From assembly GCF_022919075.1 (NCBI RefSeq), contig NZ_CP095078.1, positions 4,836,001 through 4,900,000 of the forward strand: 64,000 nucleotides of DNA, read 5' to 3'. Position numbers and translations under genes: made by a program. The notes under the pieces were generated by a model, which made no database searches, had not been told where the DNA came from, and saw only the letters and a program-made list of their open reading frames with translations. Source of the DNA: Nocardioides sp. W7 (GTDB lineage: Bacteria > Actinomycetota > Actinomycetes > Propionibacteriales > Nocardioidaceae). Positions 1 through 8,153 of the stretch are shown piece after piece. The first letter of the stretch is position 1, and the number at the start of each line of letters is the position of its first letter.

Positions 1-1
1 C

Positions 2-679
2 CTGCGTCAGGAGATGGCCACGGTGCTCGCCGCGCTCCGCTCCGCCGATCTCTCCCCCACCGAGTGGCTGACACCCGGAGACCTTGCGCTGATCTTGCGC
101 TCGGCCTACGACCCGGCCGTCGCCGGCGCGCTTGAACGCCATGGCGGCATCGGTCGTGACCTCGCCACCGCCGGACCGGTGGCCGTGTGCGAGTCGTGGG
201 GCAGCCTGCGCAGCGACTCCGCGCACCACTGCGTGCTGTGGGTCAGCGAGTGGCCCCGCTCGCTGGTGTTCCCCGGCTTTCTCGCACCGCTGCTGTTGTC
301 CTCGGGGATCCGCCGCACGTTCTCGCTGCTCTACACGCCGATGCGCACCGACCGCGCGGCGCGCGACATCCGTAAGAAGAAGACCGAGTACATCTCCGAT
401 GCCGCGCAACGGCAGAAGATCGGTCAGATCGAGGACGCCCAGCAGACAGCCGAGTACCACGACGTCCTGCAGCAGGAGGCCGACCTCACCGCGGGCCACG
501 GCGTACTGCGCTGTACCGGCCTGGTCGCCGTCAGCGCGACCGACCCCGACGAGCTCGAACGAGCGGTCGCGGCGATCGAGCAGGCCGCGATCCAGGCCTC
601 CTGCGAGACCCGACGGCTATGGGGACAGCAGGCGCAGGGGTTCTGCGCAGGGGCGCTGCCGCTCGCCCGGGGCATCTGA
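2..679 (+). CDS. SCO6880-family conjugal transfer membrane protein, C-terminal part (5' truncated by window edge)
   Basis: The reading frame is open to the left edge, so the true start is outside the window. The visible 226 residues resemble the C-terminal half of the SCO6880/PrgI-like proteins that precede the VirB4-type ATPase in actinobacterial conjugative elements. Familiar landmarks are an AYDP segment, a GPVA..ESW segment, a W-S-E-W-P-R stretch, then FLAPLLLSSGIRRTFSLLY and a final ALPLARGI. In the family the missing N-terminus holds two membrane helices. The next conjugation gene starts about 300 nt downstream on the same strand. The call is by motif memory; the exact role in the transfer channel is not established. 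Confidence 0.75.
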   Translation: MRQEMATVLAALRSADLSPTEWLTPGDLALILRSAYDPAVAGALERHGGIGRDLATAGPVAVCESWGSLRSDSAHHCVLWVSEWPRSLVFPGFLAPLLLSSGIRRTFSLLYTPMRTDRAARDIRKKKTEYISDAAQRQKIGQIEDAQQTAEYHDVLQQEADLTAGHGVLRCTGLVAVSATDPDELERAVAAIEQAAIQASCETRRLWGQQAQGFCAGALPLARGI

Positions 680-751
680 TCGCTGGTCCGTCGCTGGCGA
701 CTCGCGTCCGCCGCAGCCGTTCGCGTTGACATGGTCGCCCGGTAGCCCGGT

Positions 752-874
752 TCAGTAGCAGGGCGCGCCTTCGCAGCAGGGACGGATGTAGCCGCATCCG
801 TCGCAGCGCTCGTGCGAGGTCTCCCAGCGCATCATCGTGTCGCAGTTCGGACACGGCTCGGTCAGATCAGCCAC
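752..874 (-). CDS. Cysteine-rich 40-residue putative zinc-binding protein
   Basis: This small reading frame sits on the opposite strand in the gap between two conjugation genes. From a GTG at 874 it encodes 40 residues with seven cysteines in paired knuckles: CPNC near residues 8-11, CDGC near 24-27, then PCC and a final PCY. The first two pairs are spaced like a zinc ribbon (CxxC-x12-CxxC). The pattern would be very unlikely by chance in a non-coding frame. A GAGG lies only a few bases before the GTG, so the ribosome site is weak; an ATG at residue 15 would lose the first knuckle. Function is unknown; a DNA- or protein-binding regulator of the element is possible. Confidence 0.65.
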   Translation of the reverse strand: MADLTEPCPNCDTMMRWETSHERCDGCGYIRPCCEGAPCY

Positions 875-975
875 GACCTCAGCGTAGGTCGACCGGCGCG
901 TGGGGCCCGGTCGACACGGCGGAGCACCGCGCGCACCTCATCGATGAGCACGTACGTCGACCGAGGAGGACCCGC

Positions 976-1392
976 ATGCCTACCTTCGACGACTCGGTGG
1001 TCGATGCCGACGAGGTCCGCGAAGCGGTCCGCGGACTGGCCCACGCGACGCGCCGCATCGAGGACCCCGCCGGGGTGTACGCCGTCCTCGGCTCGATCAG
1101 TTCCGCGCTGGCGTCGTTGACGCAGACGCTGCATCAACTGGGCAACGTCCACGACGCCCCCGCCCCGAACACGAGGCTGGTCGCCGGGGATCCGCACGCC
1201 GGCCGGGCCGCGTCGTACCGCGTCTCCTCCGAGCTCCACCGTGCGGCCGAGATGGTCCATCAGGCCGCGGAGGTGGTCGATCGGGCGCACGAGGTCGAGG
1301 CGACGATCGCCTACGGCGCCCACGACGCCCCCGTCGCACCACCTCCGGCTCCGGCTCCTCGGTCGGTTCGCGACCACGGGTTGTCACTATGA
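976..1392 (+). CDS. Hypothetical conjugative-element protein (138 aa)
   Basis: The ATG at 976 follows a GAGGAGG ribosome site. The protein is mostly helical and alanine-rich, without membrane segments or a signal peptide. It has heptad-like runs at about residues 35-60 and 80-105 (LASLTQTLHQLG and AAEMVHQAAEVVDRAHEVE) and a proline-rich tail. Its last four bases overlap the start of the VirB4-like ATPase gene (ATGA), so the two are almost certainly cotranslated. No domain is recognised; position alone suggests a small structural or accessory part of the transfer machine. Confidence 0.75.
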   Translation: MPTFDDSVVDADEVREAVRGLAHATRRIEDPAGVYAVLGSISSALASLTQTLHQLGNVHDAPAPNTRLVAGDPHAGRAASYRVSSELHRAAEMVHQAAEVVDRAHEVEATIAYGAHDAPVAPPPAPAPRSVRDHGLSL

Positions 1393-2885
1393 CCCCGTGG
1401 CAGGACGGGCGCCTCCACTCCGCCGTCCTGGTCTCTCCCGGCCGAGAAGGCCGCAAGGACCGCAAGCTGCGCAAGGCCGCCGCGCGATCCATGGTGTCTC
1501 AGGACCGCGACGCGCGTCGTACCGAGGCGAAGCGCAAGGCCGACGAGCTCACGGCCGAACGTCGCTCGACGGTGCGGCTGCCGCGCGCAGGTGAACCCGG
1601 ACCCGCGGCGCTGCGGACACCGGGCCGGTTCCGGCTCCCCCGCCACCAGGACACCTCGGCCACGCTCGCGGGCGCGTACCCGTTCCTGGCCGAGGGCGGC
1701 CTGGGCAGCGAAGGCGTCTTCGTCGGCCAGGACCTCTACTCCGGGAGTTCGTTCGTCTACGACCCCTGGGTGCTCTACGCCCGCGGTCTGATCACCGCCC
1801 CGAACCTCGTCCTGGCCGGCATCGTCGGCTCCGGCAAGTCGTGTCTGGCCAAGAGCCTCTACACAAGGTCGATCCCGTTCGGGCGCCGCGTTTACGTGCC
1901 CGGTGACCCGAAGGGCGAGCACACCGCCGTTGCCCAGGCCGTCGGTGGGCGCGCGATCGCGCTGGGTCACGGGATGGCGACCCGGCTGAACCCGCTCGAC
2001 GATGGCCACCGGCCCTCCGGTTACGACGACGCGCAGTGGGCCGCCCAGGTCGCCTCCCGCCGACGCGACCTCGTCGGCGCCCTCGCCGAGACCGTCCTCG
2101 GCCGTCGACTCACCCCCGTGGAGCACACCGCCGTCGACCTCGCCATCGATCGCGCCGTCCGCGGCGCCGATGTACCCGTGCTGCCGATGGTCGTCGACCG
2201 GCTCCTCGCCCCCGAGACCCCAGACGACCCGGACGGCCGGCTCGCCGAGGACGGACGACTCGTCGGCCACGCTCTACGCCGTCTCGTCGCCGGCGACCTG
2301 GCCGGGCTGTTCGACGGGCCGTCCACGGTGACCTTCGACGCGACGCTGCCGATGATCTCCCTCGACCTGTCCCGCGTCACCGAGAACGCGACCCTGGTCT
2401 CGGTGCTGATGACGTGTGCCTCGGCGTGGATGGAGTCCGCGCTCCTCGACCCCGCCGGCGGCCAGCGGTGGGTCGTGTACGACGAGGCCTGGCGGCTCAC
2501 GTCGCACCCCGCGCTGCTGCGTCGCATGGACGCGCACTGGCGCCTGGCCCGGCACTACGGGATCGCGAACATGCTGATCTTCCACAAGCTCTCCGACCTC
2601 GACAACGTCGGCGACTCCGGCTCCGCGATGCGAGCCCTCGCCTCCTCGCTCCTCGCGAACGCCGAGACCCGCATCGTCTACCGCCAAGAGTCCGACCAGC
2701 TCGGCCCCACCTCCGCCGCACTCGGGCTCACCGGCACCGAGCAGTCCCTCATCCCCACCCTCGGCACAGGCCAAGGGCTGTGGCGGATCAAGCACCGCTC
2801 CTTCGTCGTGCAACACCAGATGCACCCCGCCGAGCACGACCTCTTCGACACCACCGCCCGCATGCGAGGAGGCGACCCCCGATGA
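1389..2885 (+). CDS. VirB4-like conjugative transfer ATPase
   Basis: This 498-residue protein is the likely energising ATPase of the type IV transfer channel. Residues 1-60 are very basic. A Walker A motif, GIVGSGKS, lies at 144-151, and a Walker B, WVVYDEAW, has its acidic pair at D365 and E366. The following AWRL and a later GLWRIKHRS stretch are typical of actinobacterial VirB4-like proteins. At 498 residues it is shorter than proteobacterial VirB4 (about 800), which is normal for this lineage because the N-terminal domain is reduced. It overlaps its upstream neighbour by 4 nt and the ArdC-type gene downstream by 4 nt, giving one translationally coupled operon. Confidence 0.85.
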   Translation: MTPWQDGRLHSAVLVSPGREGRKDRKLRKAAARSMVSQDRDARRTEAKRKADELTAERRSTVRLPRAGEPGPAALRTPGRFRLPRHQDTSATLAGAYPFLAEGGLGSEGVFVGQDLYSGSSFVYDPWVLYARGLITAPNLVLAGIVGSGKSCLAKSLYTRSIPFGRRVYVPGDPKGEHTAVAQAVGGRAIALGHGMATRLNPLDDGHRPSGYDDAQWAAQVASRRRDLVGALAETVLGRRLTPVEHTAVDLAIDRAVRGADVPVLPMVVDRLLAPETPDDPDGRLAEDGRLVGHALRRLVAGDLAGLFDGPSTVTFDATLPMISLDLSRVTENATLVSVLMTCASAWMESALLDPAGGQRWVVYDEAWRLTSHPALLRRMDAHWRLARHYGIANMLIFHKLSDLDNVGDSGSAMRALASSLLANAETRIVYRQESDQLGPTSAALGLTGTEQSLIPTLGTGQGLWRIKHRSFVVQHQMHPAEHDLFDTTARMRGGDPR

Positions 2886-3961
2886 CCACCCACGTCCGCG
2901 GCCGCACCGCACGCGAGGAGAAGCTCGCCGCACTCCACGACCAGCTCACCCACGCGGTCACAGCGCTCGTGACCGGTGAGGACTGGAAACGCGCGCTGAC
3001 CTTCGCCGCGCAGTTCCGTTCCCGCAGCCTCAACAACACCATGCTGATCCACGCCCAGCACTACGCCGCCCACACCGAGGGCCGGGTGCCCGACCCGACC
3101 CCGACCTACGTCGCCGGCTTCCACCAATGGCTCTCCCTGGGCCGCCACGTGATGAAGGGCCAACAGGGGTACGGCATCCTCGCGCCCGTCACGGCCCGGT
3201 TCGCCTCGGCCACCCCCGCCGACGCCGGGTCCTGGCACCGCCTCGGCCGAGGCGAGAGACCCGGAGCCGGGGAGTCGGTGAAGTCGAAGCTCATCGGGCT
3301 GAAGCCCACCCACGTCTGGGATGTCTCCCAGACCGCCGGCGACCCCGTCCCCGTGCTCCCCCGCCCCGTTCTGCTCCAGGGGCAGGCACCGGCCGGGCTG
3401 TGGGACGGACTCGCCGACCAGATCACCGCCCGCGGCTACGAACTCCGCCTGGTCTCCTCCGCCACGGCGATCGGTGGCGCCAACGGCCCGACCGACTTCC
3501 TCACCCGCGAGGTCTCGATCCGCATGGACATCGACGACGCCGCCCAGACCAAGACCCTCGCCCACGAACTCGGCCACGTCCTCCTCCACGCACCCCGAGA
3601 CCGAACCCTGGACGCCGAAGCGGCAGCCGACGCCACCCTGCACCGCGGGATCGCCGAGGTCGAAGCCGAGTCCGTCGCCCTCATGGTCGGCGCCGCCCAC
3701 GGCCTCGACACCACCTCCTACACCGTCCCCTACGTCTCCACCTGGGCCGCGAGCGTCCCCAACAAGACCCCCGCCGAGGTCGTCCAGTCCACCGCCGAAC
3801 GGGTCCGCAGCACCGCGATCGGGATCCTCGACCGACTCGACACAACTCAGGTCGGCGACGGCACCCCACCCGGGCTCGACCGCGACACCCTCGGCCGGCG
3901 GTCGGCTGCCCCGACGCTGCCCTCGGGCGTGCGACGCGGCGACCCGGTGCTCGGGTCATGA
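2882..3961 (+). CDS. ArdC-like ssDNA-binding / ImmA-IrrE-type zinc metallopeptidase fusion
   Basis: The ATG at 2882 overlaps the previous stop (ATGA). Residues 1 to about 125 match the ArdC-type N-terminal domain (DUF1738-like): an early LTFAAQFRSRSLNNTMLI segment followed by a W-x9-KGQQGYGILAPV signature. The second half carries a peptidase motif, TLAHELGHVLLH, with H228, E229 and H232, plus a downstream EVEAES helix offering the third metal ligand, as in the ImmA/IrrE clan. ArdC proteins on plasmids protect incoming single-stranded DNA from restriction. A similar job during conjugation is inferred, helped by proteolysis of a repressor or host factor. The intact HExxH shows the peptidase is not an obvious relic. 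Confidence 0.85.
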   Translation: MTTHVRGRTAREEKLAALHDQLTHAVTALVTGEDWKRALTFAAQFRSRSLNNTMLIHAQHYAAHTEGRVPDPTPTYVAGFHQWLSLGRHVMKGQQGYGILAPVTARFASATPADAGSWHRLGRGERPGAGESVKSKLIGLKPTHVWDVSQTAGDPVPVLPRPVLLQGQAPAGLWDGLADQITARGYELRLVSSATAIGGANGPTDFLTREVSIRMDIDDAAQTKTLAHELGHVLLHAPRDRTLDAEAAADATLHRGIAEVEAESVALMVGAAHGLDTTSYTVPYVSTWAASVPNKTPAEVVQSTAERVRSTAIGILDRLDTTQVGDGTPPGLDRDTLGRRSAAPTLPSGVRRGDPVLGS

Positions 3962-4431
3962 GGATCCCCGTCGTCCTGGCCACCGCCCACGTCGAGGTCG
4001 GCGGGGACGGACAGTTGCTCGTCGACGTCGACGGGGAACCCTTCGCCGCCGACAGACACCTGGACCGGGACGATCTGTCGACCGTACTCGACCAGATCAC
4101 CACCACCCTCGGCACCGCCGTACGGGTCGAGGTCCACGAGCACGACGGCACCACGTACGCCGACATCGCCACCCCACCCGACCCCGACCACGCCGCCGAC
4201 GTCCCGGAACCGGTCCAACCGGTCGAGCCCGTACCCATGCCCGGCCTGACCGGCGCCGGCTTCCAACCCGGCGAGGAAGTCGCCATCGCCTACGTCGTCG
4301 CCCGCTACACCGCCGACGCCAACGGGCGCGCACACCTCCAGCTTCCACCGGTCCTCGCCGCCGCGAACCGGAACCGGCTCGTCCTGCTCGGCATGACCTC
4401 CCAGATCACCACGGCCATGGAACCACGCTGA
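3958..4431 (+). CDS. Hypothetical conjugative-element protein (157 aa)
   Basis: The start ATG overlaps the stop of the ArdC-type gene by 4 nt, and the stop shares one base with the start of the coupling-protein gene. The product has an N-terminal alpha/beta stretch with VEVGGDGQLLVDVDGEPF, an acidic Pro/Asp linker (about residues 70-95) and a C-terminal segment beginning PGLTGAGFQPGEEVAIAYVV. No signal peptide or membrane segment is visible. The family is not one I can name. Tight coupling to the coupling-protein gene suggests a soluble partner in the transfer apparatus. Confidence 0.75.
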   Translation: MRIPVVLATAHVEVGGDGQLLVDVDGEPFAADRHLDRDDLSTVLDQITTTLGTAVRVEVHEHDGTTYADIATPPDPDHAADVPEPVQPVEPVPMPGLTGAGFQPGEEVAIAYVVARYTADANGRAHLQLPPVLAAANRNRLVLLGMTSQITTAMEPR

Positions 4432-6146
4432 TGGGCCCGCGAAGCCACTCGGTCGACAACGACCTCACCAACGCCGCCCTCATCGCCCTCTGCGCAGCAG
4501 CTGGGACAACGCTCCTGTTGTGGGCGGCGGGCTCCATCACCGCCTTCGCCGCCGGCACACAACAACCCGACGCCGGCCCGACCTCAAGCCTGCGGGTGCT
4601 CGCTCAGCCCGGCTCGCCGGGGGTCGCGCTCGCGGCTCACGATCTCCCCACACCCGCCTACTGGGCCGTCGTACTCCTCCTCGTCGGCGTCTTCGCGACA
4701 GCCGCGTGGGGCACGTGGCTCCTCGTCGCGCGCGCTCGACACCGCGCCGCCCACGACCCCCGCCGGATCCGCGGCACGGCCACCGTCCGCGACATCGACG
4801 CCGTCGCCTCCGAGAAGGCCCTGCTACGCCGGGCCGGCACCCTGCGTCCCTCCCTGGCCCGCCCCCGAGCAGCCGACGTCGGCTACCTCCTCGGCACCAG
4901 CCGCGGACGCGGGATCTGGGCCTCGGTCGAAGACTCGATCCTCGTCATCGGCCCACCCCGGTCCGGCAAGGGACTCCACCTCGTCATCAACGCGATCCTC
5001 GACGCACCCGGCGCCGTCGTGACCACCTCGACCCGCCCGGACAACCTCGCCGCCACTATCCGGAGTCGGCAGAAGCTCGGGCCGGTCGCGGTCTTCGATC
5101 CCCAACGCCTCACCGCCGGCATCGACGAAGTACACAACGCCGGGGTGCGCTGGTCACCGATCCGCGGCTGCGAGAACCCGCTGACCGCGATGATCCGCGC
5201 CACCGGGCTCGCCTCCTCCACCGGACTGTCGACCGGCGGCACCGACTCCGGCGGCTTCTGGGAAGGACGCGCCCGCGCCGCGCTCCAATCGCTCCTGCAC
5301 GCCGCCGCCCTCGACCAGCTACCGACCCGGGTCCTGTTCGAGTGGTCCCTGTCGGCGAACGCGGCCATGGACGCCGTCGGCATCCTCGCCAGCCAAGCCG
5401 GAGCCGCACCAGGCTGGGCCGACTCCCTCCAAGGAATGATCGAGTCCGACCCCCGCACCCGGGACTCGATCTGGATGGCCGTCTCCCAAGCCATGGCCTG
5501 CCTCGCCGACCCTCAGGTCCTCGACGCCGTCAGCCCTGAGCCCGGTGAGGAGTTCGACCCGACCCGGTTCCTCACCGACAACGGCGCCCTCTACCTGCTC
5601 GCCACCGGCGCCGGTGCCGGCGCCGCTTGGCCGCTCGTCGCCGCCTTCCTCGAAGACCTCACCGAAACCGCACGCCACCTCGCAGCCTCAGCCCCCGGAA
5701 CACGTCTCGACCCCCCGCTCCTGCTCGCGCTCGACGAGATCGGCAATCTCGCTCCACTGCCCTCCCTGCCGGTACTCATGGCAGAGGGAGGCGGCACCGG
5801 GATCACGACCATGCCGGTCCTTCAGTCACTGGCGCAGGCCCGCAACAAGTGGGGCGAGCACGCCGCCAGCACCATCTGGGACGCCTCCATCGTCAAGGTC
5901 ATCCTCGGCGGCGCCTCCGCCTCAAAGGACCTCCAAGAACTCTCCCTCCTCGTCGGAGAACGCGACGAACCCACCGACACCGTCACGATCAGCGAGCACG
6001 GCGCGAAATCCATCCAACGATCCACACGGCAGCGGCCGATCATGCCGCCCGAACGTATCCGCATGCTCCCGTTCGGCACCGGTCTCGTCCTGCTCCGCAG
6101 CGCTCCACCCATCGTGGCAGGACTTCGCCGCTGGGCCGCGCGGTAG
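4431..6146 (+). CDS. VirD4/TraD-type coupling protein (T4CP)
   Basis: This 571-residue protein should link the relaxase-DNA complex to the secretion channel at the inner membrane. Two hydrophobic helices lie near residues 15-40 and 77-100, followed by the cytosolic motor domain. The Walker A motif GPPRSGKG is at 174-181 and the Walker B LLLALDEIGN has D435 and E436. Downstream are features of the TraG/VirD4 family such as MAEGGGTGITTMPVLQSLAQ and a KVILGG strand. The start shares one base with the upstream stop. It is the last conjugation gene before the IS110 element, and its C-terminus (RRWAAR) looks complete, so the insertion did not break it. Confidence 0.88.
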   Translation: MGPRSHSVDNDLTNAALIALCAAAGTTLLLWAAGSITAFAAGTQQPDAGPTSSLRVLAQPGSPGVALAAHDLPTPAYWAVVLLLVGVFATAAWGTWLLVARARHRAAHDPRRIRGTATVRDIDAVASEKALLRRAGTLRPSLARPRAADVGYLLGTSRGRGIWASVEDSILVIGPPRSGKGLHLVINAILDAPGAVVTTSTRPDNLAATIRSRQKLGPVAVFDPQRLTAGIDEVHNAGVRWSPIRGCENPLTAMIRATGLASSTGLSTGGTDSGGFWEGRARAALQSLLHAAALDQLPTRVLFEWSLSANAAMDAVGILASQAGAAPGWADSLQGMIESDPRTRDSIWMAVSQAMACLADPQVLDAVSPEPGEEFDPTRFLTDNGALYLLATGAGAGAAWPLVAAFLEDLTETARHLAASAPGTRLDPPLLLALDEIGNLAPLPSLPVLMAEGGGTGITTMPVLQSLAQARNKWGEHAASTIWDASIVKVILGGASASKDLQELSLLVGERDEPTDTVTISEHGAKSIQRSTRQRPIMPPERIRMLPFGTGLVLLRSAPPIVAGLRRWAAR

Positions 6147-6206
6147 CCACCTTCGCGCACCGTCCGACCCCGACCTCGGGCACTGCACACCGGCTCCCTT
6201 CTGTTG

Positions 6207-7430
6207 TCAACCGGCCGGTCTGAGGGTGTCGCCGCGTTGGGTCTTCCGGGCTGGACTGGTCGGGCGTAGCGTCGGTTTCGCGGGTCCGGGAAGTGGCTGA
6301 TCCGAAGTGTCGATGTGCGGGGGCAGGTCGACCGCGCTGGATTCTTGAGTCGCCCCGCAGTGCCCTCCCGGACCCGTGCCAGCTTCGGTGACTGCTGCGA
6401 GGTCGGCGTCCGCGAGGAGCTGTCGGTAGATCGCATCGGAGATCCTGCGCTTGAGACATCGCAGGGCTTCGAGGGGCTTCTTGCCCTCGGCTCGCTTTCG
6501 GCGGTAGTAGGTGCGGCCCTCGGTGTCGAGACGGAGCTGAGTGACGGCGGCGATGTGGATCATGTGGTTCATCCGTCGGTTCCCGGCACGCGAGAGCCGG
6601 TGGCGGTTCTGCTCGCCGGAGGACGCGTCGAGTGGTGCGGTACCGGTCCAGGACGCGAACCGGTTGCGGTCGGCGAACCGGGTCACGTCGCCGACGTCGG
6701 CGAGCACGCGGGCCGCGACCACTGGGCCGACGCCGTGGATGTCCATCAGCCGTGACTCGCGGGCGAGGACGATGGTCTTCAGCTCGGCGGTGGCCTTCTT
6801 GATCTTGGCCTCGACCGCGATCAGCTCCGCGAGTTCGTCGGCGGCGATCCGGCGGCGGGTCTTCCCAGCGATGTCCCGTGGGCGGACAGAGGCGAGCATG
6901 GCCTTGGCCTGTCCGGTAGTGATGTCGCGTTTGGCCTGGCCGGGCAGGAGTTCGGCCAGCAGCGCCTGGAGCCGGTCGACGGTCTGGACCCGCCGCCGGG
7001 TCAGCGCTTCGCGGCGGTCGGTGAGCATCCGCAGCGCCTCGAGCTCACCGTCGACGTGAAGGACTCGCAGGGTATTGGTGCGGACCGCGACGATCGCGAT
7101 GGAGTGGGCATCGCGGGCGTCGGTCTTGCGGTTGTGCCCGGTGTCGAAGAGCCTGACCCGGGCAGCAAGCTTGGCCGGCACGTCAACGACCTGCTCACCG
7201 GCTTCCAGGAGCCGTTGCGCCAGCGGGCGCCCGACACCATTGGCGCCTTCAACTGCCCAGATCCGGTCGGGCCAGCTGTTCGCGTACGCCCGCATCGCGG
7301 TGTAGCCGGCCTGGTCGGTGGTGAAGCGGCCTGAGCCGAGAAGCTTCTCGTGCTGGTCGACGACCTCGATCGTGGCCGACAACTTGTGGGGGTCGACCCC
7401 GATGATCACGTGCTCTGCTTGCTGTCCCAT
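6207..7430 (-). CDS. IS110-family transposase (DEDD recombinase)
   Basis: This 407-residue enzyme has both IS110 domains. The N-terminal RuvC-like DEDD domain shows VDPHK with D13, WAVEG with E61, and KTDARDAHS with D104 and D107. The C-terminal Tnp/transposase-20 domain has IHGVGPVVAARVLADVGD (about 231-248) and WTGTAPLDASSGEQ, which carries the expected catalytic serine at 270 or 271. The ATG at 7430 was chosen over an upstream in-frame extension because a GGGAG lies about 6 nt before it and homology begins there. All key residues are present, so it looks active. IS110 recombinases use an RNA guide, treated in the neighbouring ncRNA entry. Confidence 0.92.
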   Translation of the reverse strand: MGQQAEHVIIGVDPHKLSATIEVVDQHEKLLGSGRFTTDQAGYTAMRAYANSWPDRIWAVEGANGVGRPLAQRLLEAGEQVVDVPAKLAARVRLFDTGHNRKTDARDAHSIAIVAVRTNTLRVLHVDGELEALRMLTDRREALTRRRVQTVDRLQALLAELLPGQAKRDITTGQAKAMLASVRPRDIAGKTRRRIAADELAELIAVEAKIKKATAELKTIVLARESRLMDIHGVGPVVAARVLADVGDVTRFADRNRFASWTGTAPLDASSGEQNRHRLSRAGNRRMNHMIHIAAVTQLRLDTEGRTYYRRKRAEGKKPLEALRCLKRRISDAIYRQLLADADLAAVTEAGTGPGGHCGATQESSAVDLPPHIDTSDQPLPGPAKPTLRPTSPARKTQRGDTLRPAG

Positions 7431-7447
7431 GTGCTGCTCCCGCCTGT

Positions 7448-7612
7448 TGCTCGTTCCGTGGTGGACGGCGAGGTGGGCATTGCTACTACGAGCAGGGCAG
7501 TCCCTTCTTGAGCCACGCCTCGTCAGCGGTGCCCGGCGGGCTGCAGACCGATAGCGAGCCACACCCGGTAGCCGGGTGGGCAGCCCAATAGAGAGCGAAC
7601 CCGCCGGGCACC
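7448..7612 (-). ncRNA. Candidate IS110 bridge RNA (structural core)
   Basis: Upstream of the transposase a 13-bp perfect inverted repeat pairs 7528-7540 with 7600-7612. Inside it are two equal 21-nt unpaired strands (7541-7561 and 7579-7599) around a 7-bp terminal hairpin (7562-7568 with 7572-7578). A stem, a two-sided internal loop and a capping hairpin is the layout of the target- or donor-binding loops of IS621-type bridge RNAs. A weaker second stem (7448-7453 with 7489-7494, holding a 4-bp hairpin at 7456-7468) lies nearer the transposase. Strand, limits and loop assignment are inferred from the transposase direction; no promoter was identified. Confidence 0.5.
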
Positions 7613-7788
7613 TGGACCGAGTCTGGCCAGACATCGATCCTGCCGGGAGTCTCTAGTAGCCCAGAATGACGCAGTTGCTCCGGCTCTGCGGATGCGGGAC
7701 TGCGAACTTGTCGCCAAGCCACGATGTAGTTGGTCCTGCGTTTGATGGGCTCAGCACATCGGATTGCTACACCTCGTAGGAACTCGAG

Positions 7789-8112
7789 TCACTGGTCGGT
7801 GATCGGGGCCTGCTGGAGGGCTTCCAGCACATGACCCGGTGTCACCTGCTTGTCGCGCAGTTGCTCATAGCCCGCGATCACTTGGTCTGGATCTAGGCCC
7901 GCCGCCTTGGCCTTCTTACGCAACTCCGCGACCTCAATCTCGTCCTCCAAGGCTTCCTTCGCAGCGATGGCGTCTTCGTGCCGCAGTCTCTTGGCTGCTT
8001 CCTGCTGCCCGCGCTGCCACATGTACCAGCCGCCGCCCGTGGCTCCGATTGCACCGCCGATGAGTGCTCCGGCGGCGGCAAAAAACAGGAGAGGTGAACT
8101 TGAGTTCGGCAT
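7789..8112 (-). CDS. Small single-pass membrane protein downstream of qatD
   Basis: The ATG at 8112 has an AAAGGA ribosome site 6 nt upstream. Of 107 residues, about 7-28 form a Gly/Ala-rich membrane helix (FFAAAGALIGGAIGATGGG) followed by WYMWQRGQ. Then comes a charged coiled-coil stretch (about 35-70, AAKRLRHEDAIAAKEALEDE) and a short helical tail. It starts 41 nt after the qatD stop on the same strand, so it may be the fifth gene of the defence operon. I know of no such subunit in described Qat systems. It could instead be an unrelated cargo gene or an immunity or membrane anchor protein. Confidence 0.75.
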   Translation of the reverse strand: MPNSSSPLLFFAAAGALIGGAIGATGGGWYMWQRGQQEAAKRLRHEDAIAAKEALEDEIEVAELRKKAKAAGLDPDQVIAGYEQLRDKQVTPGHVLEALQQAPITDQ

Positions 8113-8153
8113 TGTTCTTCCTTTCGAGATTGTGACGCGACGTCTGAGCTGAG

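Larger units (their letters stand above)
6147..7740. mobile_element. IS110-family insertion sequence (exact ends not determined)
   Basis: The element consists of a transposase gene on the minus strand with about 350 nt of non-coding DNA on its 5' side and only about 60 nt between its stop and the coupling-protein stop. IS110 elements lack terminal inverted repeats and make no clear target duplication, so the ends cannot be read from sequence alone. The coordinates are an outer estimate. The long upstream flank fits the IS110 group, in which the bridge RNA is encoded before the recombinase. The insertion lies between conjugation genes and the Qat operon. Confidence 0.7.
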
